The notes beneath the pieces were generated by a model. It was not told the DNA's origin. It made no database searches and was given only the letters and a program-made list of their open reading frames with translations. Below are positions 1-5,564 of a stretch of DNA of 21,799 nucleotides, one piece after another. Location: positions 1 to 21,799 of the forward strand of contig JBDZUZ010000053.1 in assembly GCA_040255445.1 (NCBI GenBank), in the 5' to 3' direction. A program made the position numbers and the translations under genes. Origin of the DNA: JBDZUZ01 sp040255445. Lineage in GTDB: Bacteria > Planctomycetota > Phycisphaerae > Phycisphaerales > UBA1924. Numbering within the stretch: position 1 is the stretch's first letter; each line of letters begins with the position of its first letter.

Positions 1-1182
1 CAACTGCACCGGCATCACCACATACATGAACTCGTTGCCGCTCCGGATCAGCGCCTGCCGGCCCGGGCTCTTGAGTTCCATGTGCACCTGCGGGTCCTGG
101 ATGACCTTCAGCGCATCGGTGATGAAGCTGGGGTTGAAGCCGATCTCGATGTCCTCGCCCTCGTAGGAGGCCAGGTCCACCTTGATCTGCGCTTCGCCCA
201 TCTCCGGGGCGCGGCTGGTGAGCTCGAGCTGCTTGTCCTTGCCCTTGAAGACCATCCGCACGCCGCGGGACTCTTCGTTGGTGAGCAGGGCAGCGCGGCG
301 GACGGCCGAGCCGAGCACATCGCGGTCGAAGACGATCTTCTTGTCCTGGTCCTTGGGGATCGCTTCCTCGTAGGGGGGGAACGTGCCTTCAAGAAGGTTC
401 GACACCAGCGTCGCCCGGCCGGGCTTCGCGGCGGTGCCGAAGCGGAACAGAATCTGCGTATCGGTGATCGCGACCTGCACCGGCTCCTCGTGCTCCCTGA
501 TCAGCTTCTGCAGCATGCCCAGCGCCTTGGTGGGCACGATGCACGAGATCGCCTTGGAGTCCTTGTCCGAACCGGTGAGGTTGGCGCGGGCGAGGGCCAG
601 CCGGCGGCCGTCGGTCGCCACCATCTCGAGCCGCTTGCCATCACGCTTGAGGAGAACGCCGTTGATCGCGTACCGCGAGGTCTCGCGGGCGCAGGCGAAG
701 AGCGTGCGCGAGACCAGCCCGCCCAGCGAGCCCGCCGGGTGGTTGATGACCGCGCGGGGCGGCTTGCCGCCGCTCGATTCGGCCTCGCCCGAGACGACCT
801 GCTCGAAGTCCGGGATCGGGGGGAAGTCCGCGGCGGGGTAGCCGAAGACCTTGAAGTGGGCATCCGCGCCGCGGATGTGGCAGGTCTCGCCGCTGGCCTC
901 GATCGTCAGTGTCGGCTCGGCGTCCTCGGCCGAGACGATCTGGCGGAGCTTGTCGGCGGGGATGAGCGCCTCGCCGGGCTCCTGCACATCGACCTCGCTC
1001 AGCGAGAGCCGCAGCGCAATCTCGGCATCGGTGGCGGTGAGCGTGAGCTCACCCGACCCGCCGGACTGGGTGGCCTCGAGCTTCACGCACGTCAGTTGCA
1101 TGCGCGGCGTCCGGGCGGCCACCGCACCGGAGACCAGATTGATGGCGTCCATCAGAGCGCCACGGTCACAGATCACCTTCAT
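1..1182 (-). CDS. dnaN: DNA polymerase III sliding clamp (beta subunit), 3' end cut by window edge
   Basis: This is the ring-shaped processivity clamp that tethers the replicative polymerase to DNA and recruits repair factors. The reading frame is open from the ATG at 1180-1182 to base 1, giving 394 residues. The last visible residues are EFMYVVMPVQL, which match the conserved C-terminal end of DnaN (YVVMPMRL in E. coli), so only the stop codon is probably missing. Family features include MKVICDRGALMDAI at the N-terminus, the YAINGVLL segment, and TDGRRLA in the middle domain. It is longer than the E. coli protein (366 aa). The start is supported by a strong GAAGGAG Shine-Dalgarno (plus-strand 1192-1198) about 9 nt upstream. 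It is divergent from tkt. dnaA, a common neighbour, is not visible in the window. Confidence 0.95.
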   Translation of the reverse strand, partial: MKVICDRGALMDAINLVSGAVAARTPRMQLTCVKLEATQSGGSGELTLTATDAEIALRLSLSEVDVQEPGEALIPADKLRQIVSAEDAEPTLTIEASGETCHIRGADAHFKVFGYPAADFPPIPDFEQVVSGEAESSGGKPPRAVINHPAGSLGGLVSRTLFACARETSRYAINGVLLKRDGKRLEMVATDGRRLALARANLTGSDKDSKAISCIVPTKALGMLQKLIREHEEPVQVAITDTQILFRFGTAAKPGRATLVSNLLEGTFPPYEEAIPKDQDKKIVFDRDVLGSAVRRAALLTNEESRGVRMVFKGKDKQLELTSRAPEMGEAQIKVDLASYEGEDIEIGFNPSFITDALKVIQDPQVHMELKSPGRQALIRSGNEFMYVVMPVQL

Positions 1183-1200
1183 CGGGCCCAGCTCCTTCTA

Positions 1201-1221
1201 ATCGGTCCTGAGTGTACCGAT
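1201..1221 (-). promoter_or_regulatory. Candidate dnaN promoter -10 with overlapping inverted repeat
   Basis: On the minus strand a TACACT hexamer (plus 1211-1216) sits about 29 nt upstream of the dnaN ATG. It is partly covered by an inverted repeat, ATCGGT (1201-1206) and ACCGAT (1216-1221), separated by 9 nt. The -35 is poor (TTCGCC at 18-nt spacing). The repeat could be an operator, but both calls come from pattern alone. Confidence 0.3.
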
Positions 1222-1379
1222 CGATGCCGGTGGGGGCGAAGGGGACCACCGGCTGTTGTGGGTCGGCCCCGGCGGGAGGGGGTGGCTGCGGCAGGGGGGC
1301 GATCGAGCCGCGGCGGCGAGCATGACCGGAGTGCCCACCCGCAGTGCCTGTCAGTTTGGGATTTCGGTCGGTGTGTCGG

Positions 1380-1408
1380 TTGTCAATGGTCCGGGAATGC
1401 CAGATACT
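1380..1408 (+). promoter_or_regulatory. Candidate sigma70-type promoter for tkt
   Basis: TTGTCA (1380-1385, 5 of 6 to consensus) and GATACT (1403-1408, 4 of 6) are separated by exactly 17 nt. Transcription would start near 1414-1416, leaving a 5' leader of about 167 nt before the tkt ATG. Confidence 0.45.
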
Positions 1409-1413
1409 CCCGT

Positions 1414-1438
1414 CCCCGGCGCGGTTCTGGCGCCGGGG
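1414..1438 (+). other. Perfect 9-bp hairpin at predicted 5' end of tkt mRNA
   Basis: CCCCGGCGC (1414-1422), a 7-nt loop, then GCGCCGGGG (1430-1438). It is fully complementary and has no following T-run, so it does not look like a terminator. It lies right at the start site implied by the promoter at 1380-1408 and could act as a stabilising 5' stem-loop or a protein site. The role is inferred. Confidence 0.4.
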
Positions 1439-1581
1439 GTGTCGCCATACATCCGCTCCCGGGCTCGCGATCTGGACGCTCCCGCCGGGGCGGACGGTCT
1501 GTAGAGCAACCATCCGGGGGTGCCGACGAGGCTCGAAGCCGACCCGCACGCCCCCGATCACTGCGGAAAGGGCCCGGGTCC

Positions 1582-3549
1582 ATGTCATTTGAAGCCGCCG
1601 TCCACGCCCAGGCAATCGAACTCGACCGTCTCTCCCTGGAAATGTGCGCCGCCTCCGGGTCGGGCCACCCCTCCAGCGCGATGAGCATCGGGCACATCGT
1701 CACGGTGCTGATGTTCCACACCATGCGGTGGAGCCCCGATTACCCCGCCTACCCCACCAGCGACCGCCTCGTCCTGAGCGAGGGCCACGCCGTCCCCGCG
1801 GTGTACGCGGCCGCCGCCCGGCTGGGCACGATGGTCGGCAAGGACCCCCAGAACCGCAAGAAGCTCTCGGTCGACGACCTCAAGGGCCTCCGCAACTGGG
1901 AGAGCGTGCTCGAAGGCCACCCCAACCCGATGGAGGGCTTCCCCTTCTTCGATGCGGCCACCGGTTCGCTCGGCCAGGGCCTGAGCGTCGCGGCGGGCGT
2001 CGCCGAGGCGGCGCGGCTCGATGAGTACGACCGGCGCGTCTACTGCATCATCGGCGACGGCGAGGCCCGCGAGGGCCAGATCGCCGAGGCGCTCGATTAC
2101 ATCGTCGACCGCAAGCTCAACAACGTGCTCCCGATCTTCAACTGCAACGAGTACGGCCAGGCCGACCGCGTCAGCGGCCAGCAGTCGCCCGATGTGCTCG
2201 TCGCCAAGCTCCAGGCCACCGGGTTCGATGTGAAGTTGATCGACGGGCACGCCCCGGCGCAGATCAAGGCCGCGTTCGACGCGTTTATCGAGATTTCCGG
2301 CCAGAAGAACGCCAAGCCGATGGCGGTGGTCGCCAAGACCACCAAGGGCTGGGGCGCGCCGAGCATCCACGGCGGCGGATGGCATGGCAAGCCGCCCACC
2401 GGCGACAGCCTGAAGCGGGCCCTCTCCGAGCTCGACGAGAAGCGGATCCAGGTCACCAGCTCCCTAGCGAGCAGCGATCAGTTCATGATCCAGCCGCCGC
2501 CCGAGGTGAAGCCCAAGGACAAGCAGCCCGGCGAGACCCCCTCGCTCTCGGAGTTCATGAAGAAGAACGACATGGAGTCGCTGCTGCACACGGGGCAGAT
2601 GGCGACCCGCCGCGCCTACGGCATCGCCCTGCGGGCGTTGGGCAAGGCCAACGACAAGGTGGTCGTGCTCGACTCGGATGTGTCGAACTCGACCTTCGCC
2701 GAGATGTTCAAGAAGGACCCGGCCTCGGCCGCGCGGTTCATGGAGTGCAAGATCGCCGAGCAGAACATGATCTCCGTGGGCGCCGGCCTCTCCGCCGCGG
2801 GCAAGATCCCCTTCTGCTCGAGCTTCGCCAAGTTCATCACCCGGGCGTACGACCAGGTCGAGATGGCGATCTACTCGGGGGCGAACCTCAAGGTCGTCGG
2901 CAGCCACGCGGGTATCACGCTCGCCGCGGACGGCCCCAGCCAGATGGCGATGCCCGATGTCGCCTGGTTCCGCGCCTTCACGACCATGAAGGACCACCGC
3001 GGCAACCCGGGCTGCTACGTGCTGCAGCCGGCCGATGCGTACGCGGCGTACGGCCTGACCAATGTCATGGCCGAGTACGAGGGCGTCTGCTACATGCGGA
3101 CCCTGCGGGCCGACACCGAGTTCCTGTACTCGGATGATGTGGTCTTCAACCTCGGCGGGTTCGAGGTCCTCAACGAGGGCCGCGATATCGCGATCTGCGC
3201 TGCGGGGTACATGGTGCACGAGGCCAACAAGGCGATCGAGCTGCTCGACAAGGCCGGCATCTCCGCCTCGCTGATCGACCTCTACTCGCTCCCCTTCGAT
3301 ACCGATGCCCTGCTCGACATTGTCGGGGCCAACAACGGCTTCGTGATGACCGTTGAGGACAACTTCGGCGGCGGCATCGGCTCGGCGGTGGCGGATGCGC
3401 TGCTCGAGTCGGGCGATGCCTTCCAGCTCAAGCAGATGCACGTGAACCGCATCCCCAAGAGCGCCCGGACGCCCGAGGAGATGCTCAAGATGTGCGGTCT
3501 GACGGCGGACGACATCAAGAAGAACGTGATGTCCATGCTGGGGGTGTAA
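1582..3549 (+). CDS. tkt: Transketolase (thiamine diphosphate dependent), 655 aa
   Basis: It transfers two-carbon ketol units between sugar phosphates in the non-oxidative pentose phosphate pathway, in the cytosol, using ThDP and a divalent metal. Visible features are SGH (27-29) and SEGH (67-70); the ThDP motif starting GDGE (158-161) and ending NCNE (187-190); WHGKPP (267-272); catalytic Glu393 in IAEQNM; and SHAGITLAADGPSQM (441-455). The GPSQM signature, WHGKP and NSTFAEMFKK resemble the shorter mammalian-type enzymes rather than E. coli TktA, whose equivalent segment is GPTHQ. The ATG at 1582 is chosen because the family N-terminus (IELDRLSLEMCAASGSGHP) follows it at the usual distance and GGAAAG lies about 11 nt upstream. 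The frame is open further upstream, but that part is antisense to dnaN. A strong terminator follows at once, so it is probably monocistronic. Confidence 0.95.
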   Translation: MSFEAAVHAQAIELDRLSLEMCAASGSGHPSSAMSIGHIVTVLMFHTMRWSPDYPAYPTSDRLVLSEGHAVPAVYAAAARLGTMVGKDPQNRKKLSVDDLKGLRNWESVLEGHPNPMEGFPFFDAATGSLGQGLSVAAGVAEAARLDEYDRRVYCIIGDGEAREGQIAEALDYIVDRKLNNVLPIFNCNEYGQADRVSGQQSPDVLVAKLQATGFDVKLIDGHAPAQIKAAFDAFIEISGQKNAKPMAVVAKTTKGWGAPSIHGGGWHGKPPTGDSLKRALSELDEKRIQVTSSLASSDQFMIQPPPEVKPKDKQPGETPSLSEFMKKNDMESLLHTGQMATRRAYGIALRALGKANDKVVVLDSDVSNSTFAEMFKKDPASAARFMECKIAEQNMISVGAGLSAAGKIPFCSSFAKFITRAYDQVEMAIYSGANLKVVGSHAGITLAADGPSQMAMPDVAWFRAFTTMKDHRGNPGCYVLQPADAYAAYGLTNVMAEYEGVCYMRTLRADTEFLYSDDVVFNLGGFEVLNEGRDIAICAAGYMVHEANKAIELLDKAGISASLIDLYSLPFDTDALLDIVGANNGFVMTVEDNFGGGIGSAVADALLESGDAFQLKQMHVNRIPKSARTPEEMLKMCGLTADDIKKNVMSMLGV

Positions 3550-3595
3550 GCGCCGAACGGTATTGACCCCGGGACGACCCAAAATTGACAACAGC

Positions 3596-3635
3596 AACGC
3601 CCGTTCCGGCCCGGAGCGGGCGTTGTTTGTTTTGG
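3596..3635 (+). terminator. Intrinsic terminator of tkt
   Basis: A 12-bp stem with one G-T pair (3596-3607 with 3613-3624), a GGCCC loop, then the T-rich run GTTTGTTTT. It starts 46 nt after the tkt stop codon. Confidence 0.85.
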
Positions 3636-4296
3636 ATTCTGTTTGGAGCTGGCATACATGCCAGACCCGGAGTATGCACCGAAACACGAACGCGGGCATG
3701 GGTTTGGGAACGCCGGGGCTGTCGGTTGCGCCTGGACCGGACCTTATCTCAAGGGACCGTTCGCGACGGCCGCGGCAAGCGGCGCCGGCACGTTGATGCG
3801 GGTCAAGTGCTTGCGCGCCTGTTGCGCTGCAGGGGCGCGCGTGCGTTCTAAGCCGGTCTCTGAGGGTCCGTCGGGACAACGATGACCCGCATTCCATGGC
3901 GCATTCCGGATGTTTCACGCTCCGCGGCGCCGTCGCGGCTCGGTTTCTATAGCGATGAAGAGGTCGTCATTGATCAAGGCCGGGCACGGCCCAGCATGAA
4001 GCGAGCGAGAAGACAACAGGACGCGGCACGGAAATACCTCTTTGCTGTCCTGTGTGAATGGCCTTTGATTTATGCGAAGGAGACATCGCTTCGGCCCGTT
4101 GCGAGTGGTAATATGGCTCGCGACTGCAGCACCGCGCTGCGCTTCAATCTTTCCCGGGGTGGTTTTGCGAGAGAGCCCCGTCGATCGGAGCGACCGGAGT
4201 CAACGGGTCTGTTTGCGGATGCGGTGTTGCGTGAATCACCCGGCGGCGAGCGGCTCAACGGCCGTCCGGGATGTGGGCTGAGCCGGGAAACTCAAT
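3636..4296. other. Gene-free, AT-richer intergenic region
   Basis: About 660 bases between the tkt terminator and the next gene. Open frames here (for example from 3882) have near-random third-position composition, unlike the strongly G/C-ending codons of real genes in the window, so I call it non-coding. The stretch 4021-4080 is only 50% GC. TATAGC (3948-3953) and TAATAT (4109-4114) resemble -10 boxes but lack good -35 partners. No known RNA family was recognised. Confidence 0.5.
4109..4114 (+). promoter_or_regulatory. Weak -10-like element upstream of the 4297 gene
   Basis: TAATAT lies in the local AT-rich dip, 182 nt before the ATG at 4297. No convincing -35 was found at 16-18 nt spacing. 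It is listed only as the best promoter candidate for the downstream gene. Confidence 0.2.
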
Positions 4297-4746
4297 ATGG
4301 CAAAGAAGAAGACTCGTGCGGCGGGACGCAAGTCCAAAGCGGGCGAAACCAAGTCCCAGTCCGGTGCGGGGACCAAGGCCGTGGCGTTGTCGACCAGCGA
4401 GCTCGAGGCCGAACTGCGGCGTCGGCAGCGTGATCACAAGCGCCTCCTCTCCCGCCGCGAGAAGCTGCTCGCCGACCTGCGGAAGGTCGATGACGAGATC
4501 CGCGCGGCCGGCGGCACCGTGATGGCCCCGGGCCGCAAGCGTCCGCAGAACAGCCAGAACCTGGTCGATGCGCTCGCGGACCTTCTCAAGGGCCGGACCA
4601 TGGGCGTGACCGAGGCGGCCGATGCGGTGCAGGCCGCGGGCTACCGCACGAGCGCGGAGAACTTCCGCACGATCGTGAACCAGACCCTGATCAAGCACCC
4701 CCGCAAGTTCAAGAAGATCTCGCGCGGCCAGTACACGGCCGCCTGA
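4297..4746 (+). CDS. Small basic coiled-coil protein with C-terminal winged-helix-like domain, 149 aa
   Basis: No experimentally known homologue was recognised. Three parts are visible: a Lys/Arg/Ser-rich N-terminus (1-30, MAKKKTRAAGRKSK...), a charged probable coiled coil (about 33-70, rich in Glu/Arg/Leu), and a C-terminal module (about 86-149). The last part reads LVDALADLLKGRTMGVTEAADAVQAAGY, then NFRTIVNQTLIKHP and FKKISRGQYTA. This helix pattern with a terminal 'G-Q-Y' strand resembles HARE-HTH/winged-helix DNA-binding folds. A nucleoid-associated or regulatory role is inferred from the basic tail plus this fold. Codon usage matches the surrounding real genes. No strong Shine-Dalgarno precedes the ATG. 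It is convergent with a lipoprotein gene, with a shared terminator between them. Confidence 0.8.
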   Translation: MAKKKTRAAGRKSKAGETKSQSGAGTKAVALSTSELEAELRRRQRDHKRLLSRREKLLADLRKVDDEIRAAGGTVMAPGRKRPQNSQNLVDALADLLKGRTMGVTEAADAVQAAGYRTSAENFRTIVNQTLIKHPRKFKKISRGQYTAA

Positions 4747-4784
4747 GCGTTCCACGCTCTGGCGCGATCAACCGAGTACAAACA

Positions 4785-4815
4785 AACAGCCGCGGCCCGA
4801 TGGGTCGCGGCTGTT
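4785..4815. terminator. Bidirectional hairpin terminator between convergent genes
   Basis: A 14-bp stem with one G-T pair (4785-4798 with 4802-4815) and a GAT loop, 38 nt after the plus-strand stop. The T-rich tail is better on the minus strand (reading GGCTGTTTGTTTG), so it should mainly end the minus-strand lipoprotein transcript and may also stop the plus-strand one. Confidence 0.7.
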
Positions 4816-4858
4816 GTCGTATACGGGTTGCTGATCCGCGGCGGCGTCCGCCCCCGGC

Positions 4859-5143
4859 TCAATAGGCCATCGGGTACGGCGTCAGGCGGCTGGGGCGATC
4901 CAGCAGCATGGCGCGGCGGAGATCCATCCACAGCATGCGGATGTTCGAGTTGTTGGTAATGCCGATCTGGTTGTCGCTGTCGATCGCCCGCTCGTCGAGC
5001 GTGAGGAGCTCGGGGGTGATCTGGCCGCGAACCTCGGCGTGGCCGGGGTGCTGGCTGTAGTTGGTGACGCAGCCGGAGAGGCCCAGGAGGGCGGCGACGG
5101 CGGCGGTGGCGAGCAGGCTGCGGCGGAACATCTTGGACGGCAT
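4859..5143 (-). CDS. Small predicted lipoprotein, 94 aa
   Basis: The N-terminus MPSKMFRRSLLATAAVAALLG is a typical lipoprotein signal peptide. It has a positively charged start, a hydrophobic core and a lipobox LSGC with the lipidated cysteine at residue 25. The mature part (about 70 aa) begins VTNYSQHPGHAEVRGQITPEL and ends SRLTPYPMAY. I recognise no domain. The ATG at 5141-5143 is chosen because GGAG lies 7 nt upstream and the signal peptide starts there; a longer in-frame start at 5209 would overlap the promoter. Localisation to an envelope membrane is inferred from the lipobox, and the function is unknown. Confidence 0.8.
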   Translation of the reverse strand: MPSKMFRRSLLATAAVAALLGLSGCVTNYSQHPGHAEVRGQITPELLTLDERAIDSDNQIGITNNSNIRMLWMDLRRAMLLDRPSRLTPYPMAY

Positions 5144-5564
5144 AACGCGGCTCCGGTTGAACGGTCTCTTGCGGGGGGACTTTGTAACCCGGCGCGGCCC
5201 GGCCGTCAAACGGGCGGGGTCGGTCTGGGCCCCCGGACCGGTGGTGCATCCTGGGTACCGGGGTCGTGCGCAGGTGATACGGCGGCCGCGGGCCGGGGAT
5301 GCAGGCCGCCGCGATGCTGGCGCGGATCGGCTCTGATGGTGGGGTGCTGATCACGGCGTGGTCGGTAGTTGCTCGGTGGCCTGTCAGAAGGCGCGGAACG
5401 GGGCCCGCTCTGCCGGATCGGCAGCCGTTGATCGGGGCGAGGGGCGGTTCTGAGGCAATGCGGGGGGATTCAGGCCCGGCACGGCAGCGGCGCGCGGGTT
5501 GCATCAGCGGGATGGAGGCATCCAAAGGGGCGGAAGCCGCGGCGGAGCTTCAGGGAGGACACGC
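5144..5564. other. Divergent intergenic region lipoprotein/clpB
   Basis: 421 bases containing the minus-strand promoter at 5181-5209. On the plus side I found no CIRCE repeat and no sigma32-like promoter for clpB. The open frame 5299-5568 overlaps the clpB start as ATGA but lacks coding-like third positions. Regulation of clpB therefore cannot be read from the sequence. Confidence 0.5.
5181..5209 (-). promoter_or_regulatory. Sigma70-type promoter of the small lipoprotein gene
   Basis: On the minus strand TTGACG (plus 5204-5209, 5 of 6) and TACAAA (plus 5181-5186, 4 of 6) are separated by exactly 17 nt. Transcription would start near 5174, about 30 nt before the ATG. This is the best -35/-10 pair in the window. 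Confidence 0.55.

Larger units (their letters stand above)
1183..1581. other. Divergent intergenic region dnaN/tkt
   Basis: These 399 bases separate two divergent genes and hold no convincing ORF. They contain the candidate dnaN -10 with its inverted repeat (1201-1221), a sigma70-like promoter for tkt (1380-1408), and a perfect 9-bp stem with 7-nt loop at 1414-1438. Nothing else was recognised. Confidence 0.6.

Noticed and set aside
82..1581. In-frame upstream extension of the transketolase reading frame (a 1155-aa ORF)
   Set aside because: The extra part is antisense to dnaN and the dnaN/tkt gap, has no transketolase similarity, and the family N-terminus starts at the ATG at 1582.
2464..3918. 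484-aa minus-strand ORF across tkt
   Set aside because: An antisense shadow created by strong G/C-ending codon bias; the product is Arg/His/Gly-rich with no recognisable domain.
3882..4433. 183-aa plus-strand ORF overlapping the 4297 gene
   Set aside because: Near-random third-position composition, and it overlaps a better-supported gene in another frame.
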